Positions 24,491 to 37,687 of a stretch of DNA of 64,000 nucleotides are shown piece by piece. Positions within the stretch are counted from its first letter, which is position 1. Every line of letters starts with the position of its first letter. A program made the position numbers and the translations under genes. The notes under the pieces are model-generated. The model had not been told where the DNA came from. It did not search any database and worked only from the letters and a program-made list of their open reading frames with translations. Location: assembly GCF_024868665.1 (NCBI RefSeq), contig NC_079892.1, positions 4,439,607 to 4,503,606 on the forward strand, given 5' to 3'. The stretch is from Triplophysa rosa (taxonomy: Eukaryota; Chordata; Actinopteri; Cypriniformes; Nemacheilidae).

Positions 24491-25656
24491 TAAAGTAAAA
24501 AACATGTTATTTCACGATTAAAAAATAACATTTATAATGGACACTTTAAACATATTTTCCAAACATGATCACCGACTCACCAAACCATCTTTACCCAAAG
24601 CCAAATCTTTTCGAGTTAAAACAACAACTCAACTTATCTAAACTCTAAATTAAAATAGGTTGCTCTATTAAATAGTCAAGTCGCCTGACCGTTAAGGGGG
24701 TTACATTTTTTCTTAAATCAGCTCAAGAATTGACAAAAATTTTTGATTTTGTTACATCCAAGCAAACATTCAGGAGACCGAACAGCAGAAGGCAGACACA
24801 CAGATTAATTATAATACAGTCCTGTTTGATTTCATCTATCTTGGTCTCCAATAAGACAGCTGTGGAGGCTTTTGGTTCAGCTTGTGTACGCCACATAAAA
24901 TCCGATCCTCAGACGGGGCACCGTGCCTGATCTCAAATCAGCCAAAGTGCGTTCTTCACAACCTGTTCCTGTACACTCACCTGCCAAGTCTTCCACAGTA
25001 CCAACAGTTTCTGGACATCTTCACGCTTGGTTTCGCTGGCTACCTTCGCCCTGCGCACACAAAGACAAGAAAGAAGAATGAGAAGCGCGTTACAATTACA
25101 AACATCTTGGATGCTGCCGGTTTTCTCGGCTCCAAACGTTCCAGGAACGTCGACTCAAACAGCCTTGCCGAGAGTAAGCCCTATTCGGATGGTAATTGTT
25201 TCTCATAAGGACATCTGTGAAAATAAATCTGCGTGGCTCCTCGGTGATAAAACTCATGCATTCGGACAAACATAAATTCATGGTGTACATAAGGTGTGAG
25301 TTTGTAATCGTGCAAACCCAGAAAATGCACTTCTCATGTGCTCAGTCACATGACAATTTGCACGTATTTAATAATTAATTTTAATGCAATAAAATCTATA
25401 TTTTAAAATGCGATATTGAATGTTTTCATGTTTTTTCTTGTTTTCTTTCTGTTCTTACCATATCTCCCTGATCTATTGGTCAAGTGATGACCGAAAGTCC
25501 TTATGTGAACAATACTCAGAACGGACTTTCAAAACGTATTTTGGATGTAACACCCCGCACGACCGTTGGTCAAAAAGCAGTTGGTAATTCGGCCGGGGAT
25601 TTTCCAAGGGAGGTGGGAGAAAAACACAGACATTTTGGATTCGGACGGCAATAAAA

Positions 25657-25683
25657 TCACCATTTACCCCCCGTAAATGGTGA
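25657..25683. repeat. Short perfect hairpin
   Basis: Arms TCACCATTTAC and GTAAATGGTGA (11 bp) around a five-C loop. No transposon context was recognised. Confidence 0.85.
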
Positions 25684-26056
25684 AAATATCTTACCTCCCT
25701 ATGAGAAACAATTACCGCCCGAATAGAGCAAGCCTTTGTTAAAAATAGATGAAAGCGTTGAATGCCAAACTGGAGAGAAATACTGTGTTTTGCTGATTAA
25801 CTTCAATGCAGCCTCAACACGTTTCAGAATAATAGATGTGTTTAATATAAAAATGAACATTCCCAGAAGAAAATAGATTTACGCAGTTTCCTAAACACGG
25901 GCAATAACTCAACAAGCAAGATTTTTGAACGATTTCTTGAATGTTTGTCTCCACGGTTATTTTTGTAAAAGTGGTGCCGAGAATATGCTTAACTTTCATT
26001 GACTAAACTCAGCATTTAGCTTAGCATTAGCACTTAGCATGATCATTTAGCAGTTC

Positions 26057-26158
26057 TCCTCATGAGGACCAAAAAAGCATACCCACAAGATCAAAAATTA
26101 CTAGTACTACTATCTTTGTAGGGTCCCCATGCTGTAAGGTTTACAAGGACACACACAC
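26057..26158 (+). mobile_element. Fragment of a dispersed GTCCCCAT-type repeat
   Basis: ATGAGGACCAAAAA, CTATCTTTGTAGGGTCCCCA and the ACACACAC end resemble a very common cyprinid interspersed repeat. The boundaries are approximate. Confidence 0.5.
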
Positions 26159-29100
26159 CAGCATCAAGGAAAAACAATTACAAGCATTAAGGAAAAGAAA
26201 ACAAGCGCCCTTTGCATGCTGTCTTGATAATATGTGGGTTTTTGTCTGACTCGAGTGCAATATGTACCATCAGCACTGATATTTTTCTCTTGTCCCAGAA
26301 AATGAGGGGGTGTGTCGTAGACATGATGCTTTGTAAGAATCTTATATAATAGAGAAAGAGAGGGAGAGAGAGACTGACAGTGAAGCAGTATAAAGAGGAA
26401 GAAATATGACATAGATCCAATGTTTCTTCATATTAATGACATCGAGAGGACAATCATTAATGCTTAGTGGGTGTGAATATTAGACTTAAGACCAGTGTAG
26501 ACCCGCACGCAGTCTCACCCTCAGATGGCACGCCCACTAACCGCCCACACTGTCTAATGCATATTTAACAGTCAAGCTCTAATCTGATTGGTTGTCTTTA
26601 TATTTCTTGAATGTACAGCTGTCCCGTTTTCTAGTCTTGACGCCCACAGGCATGTGATACCATACATACACAAATCAGAGTTTGATTGTGAATGTGTAAA
26701 TTGTGTGCGAGTGTCTCTTGTGTGCATTGCTTTCTTACTCCTTGTTGTTTAGACTCTAGACTTCATGCACTCTTGCCAACAACCATGCATTTGGTGGCTA
26801 AAAAAACAACTTCGTTTTTAAGCTCCAACTAACGCTTACAGTCATCACGGCTTACGGCATTATCAGCACCATCGTCCAATCACAGTCTCCATCTCTCTCT
26901 CCCCATAATCCTCAACATCATTTATTTTTTCCACCTCGCGTGAGAAAGTCGCATGTCTTCCAGGCCAGGAGAAAATAGATGCTAGCTATAATTAGTAATA
27001 TGTGGCATACATATTCAAACATGCATACATTAAATGCAGCAGAGGGAGACTTTTATTACCCCTTCATGGAAATGCTTTAGTTCATCTAAAACATAAAAAG
27101 CCGCTGAAGTAGTCATACGCTACTTTATTTATTAATACGACTATCCAACTCATGTAGTTTTATATGAGCATCATCCAGCCTCACTCTGACTCTCAGAATT
27201 AAAGGGGCTGCAGCGCTGTCCGAATGTTTTACAAAGAAAGCAAAAAAATAGTAAGGCACTTTGGATGCTCAGTTACACTCGATAACAACAGAGAACGTGG
27301 AATGCACTAAAAATAAATAACGTTGAAAATAAACTTCACCCATTCGTCGCTAATGTTGGAATCATCTGGACAGATACACAAAGTGCTACACACAGCCGGA
27401 AAAAGAGCAAGGATCGACAGACGGGCTTGACCTACATCCTACGTGACTTCATTTCATTTTTTCGTTTGTTTTAATAGATTTAAAATGAACTTTAAATGCA
27501 AGATGCATGTCTGACAAACCAGTTCACATCTTCATATGAAGTTCAGTGTTTCAGGTTTCCACCTTTCCTGCCCACACACTCTCGCATCCTCTGCCTGTTA
27601 CCGGCACCATCAAACCTGACCCAACAATCTATAAATATGTTTCCCATCATGCACCTGCGGCTGATTTTGATGCACTTCACGTTGGAGCTCTTTTACCTGT
27701 AAACCGCTGCTCTGTTTAGATCAAAACACCGAGAGTGCAAACAATGTAGCGCGTTTCCGTTGCTGTCAGCATAGCACTACGGTCAACTTGTTTGATCAAC
27801 AACTCCGTTGTCTTGGAATCCCTCCGTTTCTCTCTCTCTTGTTGTTTGTTGTACCTAAATCCCTTCACCGGTCTTTGGGATGTAACTCTCCTTTCATTTC
27901 GACCCGTAGGGTCAGGGCGAAGCACTTCCTCCGAAAAACCTATAAATGCAGATGGCCTTTAAATGAATTGCCGACAGACACAATGTAGAGAGGAAAGGGG
28001 TCTCAAATAGCCTCTCCGCCTAAAACAGGAGAGCCGTAACCAGCGGGTTGTCTGATCAATTCATCTTTTTTAAATGGTCGATCTATCAGTGTCTGGATGC
28101 AGGAAAATAACGATGACCCTACGGGCGACATCATGAGACATCATAAAGGTAGAGACGAGAGAGCGGGATAGTGAGAGAGATGAACTCAAATCATAAATCA
28201 CATTTTAGCACACAACTGCATGTAGTGTAAGATGACTTCTATAGATGGTCTAGTTGTGCAGATCTTAAAGTTCACATGAAATGTCGTCCGCAACCCACTT
28301 TCATGTATTTCAAAGTGAAACAAGATGTATAAACATAAAACAAAAGAGATTTATGCTTAAAAAGCTAAAGGGCTAACACAAAAGAATAGTCTCAATAAAT
28401 AGTCTGAAAAGTCTTATTGTCTTGTACAATTTCCCTTTTAGTAATTGTCTTATTTCAGTAAACACTTCTTGTTTGAAGAATGTTTTACGTGAAAAACAAG
28501 ACAATTATACCAATTAAAATATTTTCAAGTTACTTCAATGGAAATTGTTACATGTTGTTTAAGATTATGTCAACTTTTTTGCTTTGTTATACCTACACAC
28601 GCAATAAGGCTAAGATTTTGAAAAATAAATAGATTCCATTTTGATTCTGTGATTTAAAAGCTTTTGTGATGCGCCTTAAGCTGTCATCCTCACAAACCAC
28701 ACATGCTTACTGTATTTATCTGAATGAGCACTTAATATTCTCTACTGAAGACTTGAGATAAGTATTTTAGCTCATAAACATGTCGAAAACAAAACAGAAA
28801 TAAACAAATTCTGTGTTCCTGAGCTAAAGTGAAATGTAGTTGCATACTCTGCTGTTAATGCAGTTATACTGATAGTTAAAGATTATTAGGATGGAAATAA
28901 ACCCAGTCACAGTAAACCCAATAATTGTAAATAATACATTACCATACATTTACATTCTGAAAAATGCATATGTACATGTGTGCCTCAACATACCACAGTC
29001 TTGACATGTTACACATCATGTAAAGAATTGTCGTAATACATAATATTTTAATAAATAATATTAATAAATATATACAGCATCAGATATGGTATAGTACCTC

Positions 29101-29364
29101 ACCAATTACATAGGCCATTAAATGTGCATGCATGTCCTTGTGTTTTAATATCTGTCAGAAGCATGTGCATTCATTAGTGTGTGCATAAATTACCATCTCA
29201 AAGCATCATCACATATGATGCTACCACTGCTAGATACCAACTATAAGTTAACAACATTGGTAAATGTAGAATTCTACACCGACTTGAAATCCATCAGCAC
29301 AACAACCTTAGCACCTTAATGTACGAAATCGCAGAGCTGTTTTCGAATCCGAACGAAATGGCGT

Positions 29365-29950
29365 TTTTTTTCAATGACGCATCATCATGTTAATGGCCCT
29401 GACAGATGGCGCGTGAATACCGCGATCAATACTATTCCAGACCTCTTAACCTGCGCTAGTACAAAGCAGGACCCCGAGAAAATGAGGCTATTGATCAGCG
29501 CAGTAGACCAGAGTGTGAAGATGCACGCTGCATACGAGCAACAGGCTAACTGCTGCACATGCACTTCCACTAACAAATTAACTCACCGCCGCAACCCGTG
29601 TTTATCATTGCTGGGATTCAGCAGTGCAAGATTTGTAATGCAATCGCAGGTGGTGCAGCGCGATTAATCGGAAAAATAATCGTGATTACAATTAAGGCCG
29701 CTGCAATTTATAAACAGTTAAAAGCGTTTCTTTTGGAATTCAATTCAGATTTACATCAGTTGCATCAACCACATAAAAATTACAATATTGTGACCAATCA
29801 CAGACATGCCCATTTTATGAACGAATGCATCGTAGAGCATCTGAACACGTCTTCCTTGTAACCTACATAAAGAATATGTCATGCAGTTGCCCTATACAAA
29901 ACAAAAATTGTAATTTTAATGATTAATTGGAATAACAATATAAAAGGATT
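29365..29950. mobile_element. Probable degenerate DNA transposon
   Basis: A GC-richer block followed by GCGCGATTAATCGG and AATAATCGTGATTACAATTA, a motif seen in fish hAT-like non-autonomous elements. No clear ends were found. The 97-codon open frame has no recognised family. Confidence 0.35.
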
Positions 29951-30059
29951 TAAGTCATAACAGCTTTAGCTGTAGTATGCTTTATATCAAGTTACCTGCT
30001 GCAAAGAACAACTAGCGCTAAATACAGATCTTTTATTTGTCCTGACACTTTAACACAGT

Positions 30060-30300
30060 CTTTTCTTTGCAGACTGCTGCACTTAGCCAAGGTGCATGAT
30101 TAATTAGCCATGCTAATTATCCAGCTAAGTTTATAGAGAGGATATATCGGGGAGCTACACTCCACAGAGCTGCTCATCCTGTTATTAGCTCACTTCTATA
30201 GTTGGCCTGAATCCTTCCCCAGCATAAGTCAGGGCTTATAGGGCCATATTTAATGAACTACAACTAGGCTCGATTATCCTAGCGCTATAGTGAGAATCAC
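30060..30300. promoter_or_regulatory. Candidate conserved non-coding element
   Basis: The sequence GATTAATTAGCCATGCTAATTATCC pairs two homeodomain cores in inverted orientation (given here as GATTAATTAGCC and GCTAATTATCC). Further AT/GC-balanced unique sequence follows, up to a minisatellite. It looks like an enhancer core; conservation was not tested. Confidence 0.3.
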
Positions 30301-30750
30301 CTGCATGGACATGCAATGCACCACATGCATTGTACGGTGGATTACATTCATGATGCATGCAACCCATTACAAGCATCACACATGCAGCGCATTATGCATT
30401 GCACCACGTGCATTGTACAACACATTACATTCATGACGCATGCAACGAATTACAAGCATCTCACATGCAGCACATCATGCATTACAAGCATCGTGCATGC
30501 AACACATAGCATGCATCATGCACACAGCACAGGATATGCACAGCACATAGCATGCATCGCACATGCAGCTCATAACGAGCATCTGGCGCGAAATGCATAG
30601 CATGCACCACACATACAGCACAGCGCAATGCATACATTATGCATGCAGCGCATTACATGCATCACCAATGCAGCGCATTACATACATCACACACACACCG
30701 TACAGTACAGTGCAGTACATGAATCGCGCATGCAGTGCATTAAATGCATG
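30301..30750 (+). repeat. Degenerate minisatellite of about 30 bp built on GCATGCA
   Basis: About fifteen diverged units of the kind CATGCAGCRCATTACATGCATC. ATGCAT and GCATGC palindromes are very frequent. The open frames of 94 and 101 codons here are by-products of the repeat. Confidence 0.8.
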
Positions 30751-30754
30751 CCAA

Positions 30755-30950
30755 AACTGTTGGTCATTTTCATATGCTGGGATTAAGATGCTGGTTCCTA
30801 GAATAGGATGCTTGCACTCTGCTGTTACCAACTTTTACATTCTTAAACTACCTTCTTTACCAGCTTAGGTTTGCACGGCTATGCAGGCTAACCACCCAAA
30901 CCATCACTAAACAAGCACTAACCAGCATGGACCAGCTGATCTTTAAAGCA
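30755..30950 (+). mobile_element. Fragment of an ACCAGC-type dispersed fish repeat
   Basis: GCTGGGATTAAGATGCTGGT and CTAACCAGCATGGACCAGCT resemble a common teleost repeat rich in CTGG/CCAG. The limits are approximate. Confidence 0.4.
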
Positions 30951-32662
30951 GGGTACTGTGCTCCACCCCCAAAAATGAATTAACCTAACATCACTGTGTT
31001 AAAAACCTGTCCCTGATCTACAGTACTTGCAAAATCTCACCGGATCCAGATTTCCTACTGTGGCGGGAGCTGATCAGTGTCACAGTCCGAGAGATTAACA
31101 GTTCCTAGCACATAAGCTTCTGTCACCACACGATTGACACCTAGGAGCAAAAACCAGAGTGATCCTCCCCGCTCCAAATGCTCAATCACGGTGTTGCACG
31201 AAATCAGGAAGTTGGCACCTCCGGAGACAGCCTTCCCAGTATGTGCAAAACTGGAGCTGTTATTTGTTTTTCTTAAGAGGATTTGGGGTATCAGCTAACA
31301 GCAGAGAGCTCATTACAGGTTTGTGTAGTGTTGATGGCAGAGTTAAGTCGAGGCATGCTGACGTTGTCCAGGCGCTGCTACGATGTTACATTCGGTAAGA
31401 CAGTTTAGCTTCATTTAAAGTGTCAAAGACAGTAACTGTTGACTTCTTAAATCTCGTGCAATGCTAGTGTGATGGTAAGATCATACCTGCTGAGCTTGTA
31501 GACTATTTAAATATCACATAAAGAGTCAAAATACTTCTAACCTAGATACATTTGGGGCAAACACTACTTTAGATGACTGCCAGCAGTTTTGTTGAGGATG
31601 TCAATTTCATATTCTGATCTAAAACCAATTTAAAAGCTTCAAATATTGAAATCTACCATTTAATGACAAATCAGAGATTGCTTGGTGGCTAGTTTAAGTT
31701 CCAGTGAGGGACCGTAACATACATCTAAGTGAGCAACCAATGAACCGCTTGCATGTCGCGTTTAGCATCAGCATCACTTATCACAACATGTCAGTCCTCC
31801 TAAAGCATGATTGAGACCAGTAACTCTCAGCATCCACTTTATTTGTAACACAGATGATCACTTGTGGTAATGCTGATGAAGATGACAATAATTATGATGG
31901 GGGAATCATAGTATTGCCATCCGGCATCCTAGTAAAAACACTTTAATAAATCTGACGACACAGTAGTGTAATCTATAAATCACTTCCATCCTGCTTTATT
32001 CTGTGCTTGTCTGGTAGGAAGGAAGTAAAAACAGCCAGGCGATGAGCGGGTGAACACATCACGCTTCGCTGGCCGTGACTGTGCGCCCAGGGAAGGAAAG
32101 CAGTCTGTCAGTCTTTTAATTCGCAAAATAAAACGTCCCTTTTCTCTTGTGATTCAGGACCAGCGAACCCTCATCTAACTTTAAGTGCGCTGTAAAACTA
32201 TCCTCAAACCTTGTCTCCATCAATCTTTAAATATCTTTAAATGTGAATTGCATAAAAATGAAGACATAACATACTATATTACCCTGTTATTGTTTCATGA
32301 CAACTATGAATTAAACAAACCGACAATTTTATGAAAATGGAAGTGTGGTGAATCTGTTACGCCTGAGCAGTTATGGCCACCTTCTTGTAGAAATCTGAGC
32401 GCATTCCTTACTGGGCTTTTAGCACTCGCTCACATTGGCCTCATCCACTTTGTCCAATCACAAAGCCATCGAAGCAAGAACGCTTCATGGGAACATTGAC
32501 ACCATGACAACGCAGACACCATCTCCTGCCTGTAAACACAGTCCAATGCGAGCATCGGGCGTCTCTTAAACACGGATGAGTTCACAAACACGCATCAGGC
32601 TGCAGTTTGGACAATAAAAGAGCAGATACACCATGATGCTGCGATGAGAACATTCAATGCCA

Positions 32663-33026
32663 TTCAAAAGTTTAGGATCATCTGACAGAAATGTTGTTTC
32701 TAAAAACCTTTTGATCTAAAGGCATGTCTGAATATTTAAAATGAGTTACATAGAGATAAATATAATTGTGACAATATGTTAATTTCTCTCATTGAAAAGA
32801 AATGTTGATGAAAAAATGTTTTAAAGTGTATGACTTGGTGACCTGCTCATTCAGCATCTCAGGGTGAAATCTCAAGAAGTCGGTTGATCAAATGTGAATG
32901 GTACATGCCAATATATCAATAAAAAGAATTGTCACATATGTGTTATTTCACAATTTTGATGATTTTATTATTATTCGCAGCAAAATTTGGAATGTGGAAG
33001 AGAGTCAATGACCCTAAACTTTTGAA
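32663..33026. mobile_element. 364-bp MITE with 19-bp terminal inverted repeats
   Basis: The left end TTCAAAAGTTTAGGATCAT and the right end ATGACCCTAAACTTTTGAA are inverted copies with one mismatch. The interior has no coding capacity. Confidence 0.8.
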
Positions 33027-33585
33027 CGCTGGCGGACGGAAAACTGCAACAAAGAGGACATTATATTCCAGTTAAATTTGCTAGGACATATAGGATCCTT
33101 CCACACTTACCGAGGAGTTAATGTGATATATGGCTATAGGCTGAATCTATTTGCGTAAGAGCCTTTGCCCTTGGCTCATAGATCAGTCAAGCAGCCCGCG
33201 TTAGCTCTGTACCTCCTGTAATGAATGACTGCAGAGAGAGCCAGTGCAGGTGCGACCCTAACAAACCCGAGGCCCCCTAAAGTGAAGAACACGCCACGGC
33301 AGGGAAGCCAAAGCGTGAGGCGGTTTATAAATATTCAATCAGACTCTAAAGCTTCCAGTATTAAAATTTGCTTGCGGCTGCATGTGTATAAGAAAGATAG
33401 AAAGAAGAGTGGCTGTTGTACATTATTTTGAATGTGATGTTTTTTGTTACAAATGTTGAAAAATTTAGTTTTAGTGCTCAATTCTACACTGCAATTTTTT
33501 TTTTTAAATGTTTAAAACAAGCGAAAAAAAAAAAAACATCTTCAATGGACTAATTAAAATAAACTTGCATTTAGGACCTAAAACA

Positions 33586-33841
33586 GAAAAAAATCTGTCA
33601 TAATTTACTCACGTCCGAGAACCCTCCAGTTCTTGGCCACCATTGACTACCATACTAGGAAAAATGACAATGGTAGTCAAAAGTGCCCCAGAACTGTTTG
33701 CTTCCTACATTCTTCAAAATATCTTCTTTTGTGTTCAACAGAACTAAGAAATGTATAAGGCAAAATTGACCTATTTAACTATTTTACTATGGTAGTCAAT
33801 GCAGACAGAATTTTCAGTTTTAAGTGAACTGTTCCTTTTAA
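33586..33841 (+). mobile_element. Rearranged Angel-like MITE
   Basis: It has TCTGTCATAATTTACTCACG, AAAATATCTTCTTTTGTGTT and the right arm AAGTGAACTGTTCCTTTTAA. An inserted direct motif, ATGGTAGTCAA, also occurs in the next copy, so the two share a sub-family. Confidence 0.7.
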
Positions 33842-34280
33842 TACCTAATTCAAGCTTATTTTTCTTACCTCATTGACATTGATTTTTTTCTTGTTTTATG
33901 CATAAACTTCTAATAATTCATAACATAATTCTTATATTTTCTTTTATAATGTTTAGATATTTGTACTAGAAAACCAGACAAAAATGCTTTTTTTTGCAGT
34001 GGATAGTTTCTGATTGTATATAGTTTCTGAGTGTATTTTCTTTAAAGCTAAAACTGGTTTAAATAAACAAAAATCAGTTGTAGAGCAACTATAAAAATAC
34101 AAAAATCATGAAGAATGTGTCCTTGCCATACCGATTTGCTTATAATAATGATTTATCAATGGAGTCAGGTAGTGTCAGGTACAATTTAGCAGGACATTTT
34201 AGTTTTCGTCATTTGACTTTAGCTCACGTTAAAATAGCCACATAAAGTAACCTGCCATTTTAAGTTTCAAACAGAAAAAT

Positions 34281-34528
34281 TAAATGGTAGTCAAAGCCCT
34301 AAACTGTTTGTTTCCTAAATTCTTCAAAATATCTCACTTTGTGTTCAACAGAACAAAAAAATGATAAAATATTTTTTCCTACTATGGTAGTGGATGATGT
34401 CACAGAACTGAAAATTGCTAACATTCTTACAAATACCTTTCTTTGTGTTTAGCAGAACAAGTTCGAAACAACCTGAGGGTTAGTAAATGATGACAGCATT
34501 TTCATTTTTGGGTGAACTAGCCCTTTAA
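34281..34528 (+). mobile_element. Angel-like MITE, same sub-family as the previous copy
   Basis: ATGGTAGTCAAAGCCC, AAAATATCTCACTTTGTGTT, and the right arm TTTTTGGGTGAACTAGCCCT followed by TTAA. Confidence 0.75.
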
Positions 34529-37500
34529 GCAAACCAATTTTTGTTACGTAAAGTAAAATTTCAGCCAATCAAGTTATCTAACACAACGTTGCTCGCCTTC
34601 ATATCCACAAGCCGAATTTGCTTACAAAAGAAATTCAAGAAAAAACAGATTCAAAATACTTGAGGCTCCTCGGAGCTTCTGCAGAAGAAAAGTGTGGTGA
34701 AAACAAAGCAGGTTTTAAATGGATGGAGATTGATATTGGTGATCACAGAGGAAGGAGGTCTGATGTCTAATGCAAGAGAGCAGGTCTTCCTGCGATGGTT
34801 CCCAGCGTGAGAGAAATCCCGTCTAAAGAGCTTATTTATTTTTCATCTAGAAATGGAAAGTGAAAAGAAACGTGGAGGAGGGCCCCAGTAGAATTACACT
34901 GGAGACTGTGAAGGTGATGGAGTCTCCAGGGATAATTCTCTCCCTCTCTTTCTCGCTCTCTTCGCCTTGATCTGAAGGAGCCAACTGTTTCTCGATGTCA
35001 CTCATTCTAAATAGCTGTGTTTCCAAAGCTTCCTCAATAGGTGTCCTTCCTTCTTATTTCAAACTCAATTATAGCACCAATTGAAAACCCTGGTGCTCCA
35101 TAATCAATCCCCAGTCCCATCATGCCTCAGGAACGCGCTCTCCACGGGACGGTTCATTAAAGAGCCCACTAGTGCACTTCAAAAGTCTGCAATACTGAAA
35201 AATAGATTAGATTACAGTGAGTGACTTTCAATGACAGTGTCTGGATTACACATATTGAAGTATATTATTTTCTAGGAATACGTTGACAACGTGATTTGCG
35301 TGCTTTTGCCTGCATTTTTTTGCGACAGCTGGAGGATGAGAAGACCTACATCGGTTGTGCAATATATTGCTATGTGTATTGCTTGTAACAACGAGAATAA
35401 AATACAAATATCATATTAGGCTTGTTGAGCAGAAAAGTAAATATTAATTCGCTATTCGTTCTATGCGCAATCTATTCTGTGCGCGCGCAAACACATAGCC
35501 AATCACCCGTAAATATTATGTGACTAGTCATTAATCATGTGATGCCATCAGCACTGTCGAGAACAAGCCGTTCAACAGCATAAGCACCTTTTACACTTTG
35601 AGAAAAATAACATCCACTGGTAAAACGTATATATTGTCTTATATGATCTGGTCCATCATCCACCAGAAACGCATTTTGAGCTATGTAAGATTTTTTTAGA
35701 TTTTAATTGTCTGGCTCATTGCGACCTCGGTCACAAAAATAATAGAACAGATCAAATATAAAATTAATAATGGCATTTGGAGCAGTTCTAACGCTGTACT
35801 TCCCAAAAAATGTGTTAAAAAACTTTTTCAATGGCTAACAAGGATGTTTTCTGCAACCAGCAGGAGCTAAAACTGGTCCACGCCTACCATCCCAACTTTG
35901 ACCCCCTTAAAACACTGCGTATTATTAAAAATCCCAGCTGGTCTCAGAGTGCACAATCTTTCCATCATCAATCCTACAAGCTGTTTTCTACAGTTTTCCT
36001 ATCCAAGCCTTTCCAGCACTCATTTTGTTGGAAATGATATGAAATAGACGCATTAGTGCACTAAATACAGACAGTGGCCTTCCCCGTGAAAGTCCAGCGA
36101 GTGACACCCGTGGGCTTAACTAGCTTGGCGTCTTTACTCCCCGCCACTTTTAATGAGCAAAAGTGTCAAATTCTTCAACAGAACGGCTCTCATCGGGATG
36201 CTCCGCGGAGTGGCGAAGGAAGTAATGTGCTAAAAATAAATGCCACTGCCCGATTCAACATGTAGGATCTTTCCCTGTAGTAATCAAGCAAGTTTCAAGC
36301 TGCGTTTTACTGTGAGAGAATAATTAAGGTGACACCGGTGCTACTTTGGTGCATGTTACTGCAAACCCTCACCTGATGATGGTGTTGGGTCCTCGGAGTT
36401 TACAATGCTTTTGCTATTTGTCGTCGCTCAAAGCACGTCGACACCCGGCTCTCCTAGCGTGTAGCCACCGGAGGCGCCGGTGAAGGGGGGGTTGGATATG
36501 TAACATGGCCTCATTTTGCTCCTTCTCCTGTTCTGCTACACCGCGAGGAGCACAGAGCAGGCGGCCTTGATTATTTCCTCAAATAGAAACAAGTCCACTA
36601 GCCGCTAATCTTTTTTTGCAGAGCCCGAGCGGGCGCACGGTGCCGGAAGTGGGCGAAATCAAATTTACACACCACCTTCGTTGCTTTTTTGTGTTTCCAG
36701 CTTCCGCACGTTGTCTTGTTTTGCTTCACTTTCGTCTTAATCTCTCCACTGATCCCCCACCTGCCGCCACCCTTCGAAGTCACGTTTCGGCTGACGGGAG
36801 AAAGAGGGAACTGCTGAAAAAGCAGTCCATGGCAATTAGGCCTTAGAGTGCACTTTATTTTGGTCCTTACTGCCAAATTAGGTTATATAATAAATGAAGA
36901 GAGCGAGAGAGGGAGAAAGAGGGAGGGGGAATAAAGAATGCCCGAAAGAGAACAGATGAATTCTAAATATAAACCCCACTCAACACAAGTCACTATACCC
37001 ACCGCTTCGGGCCAGCCGGGATCCCGCTGTAATCTTAAAAGTTGCTCGGCTACACACCCTCCATTACTCACACAATGTGGCGTCTCTCCTCAGACCACCT
37101 CGAAGAAATGAACAAACAAACCAGCACTCACGGATTAGAAAGCCTTTCCCCAGCAGACGAAGCGTTATCCACACACTGCAAGGTTACAGTAACGGATCTC
37201 GGTTCACACAACACTTTACCAAAGGTGCAAAACAAGCCTCCAGTAATTAAGCAAAGCATCGAGTTAAATCTTCTGAGGTGTGAGCGACGTGAAGTGAGAA
37301 CACAAAAAGAGTGCGATACAAGCAAACGGGAGGTGTGACTTTATAGGTTGTGAATTACCATGGTTTACACCAGAAGGGTTTACGAAACCAGACAAGCGTT
37401 GACTTTTATCTCATCTTCTGAGACCACAAAACTATATGACTCAAGTGTCAGGAAAAAAACATCCCTGCCCAAAACACAACAGAAAATTGAATAGATTTAA

Positions 37501-37687
37501 TGGTTGAAATAATGGCCAAAATAAAACTACAAAAGGGAATTGCGTTATGGTTTTAATTAGAGATGCACCGATATGTTGGCCAATAATCTGAACATCACCA
37601 GCTTGATGTTCAAATGTTAATAGTCATTATATGAAATAATAACATTAAAGATCAGGTATCACACGCAGTTTCTTGCCAATCTCACAT

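Noticed and set aside
30316..30868. 94- and 101-codon His/Cys-rich frames
   Set aside because: They are generated by the GCATGCA minisatellite and are not protein-like outside it.
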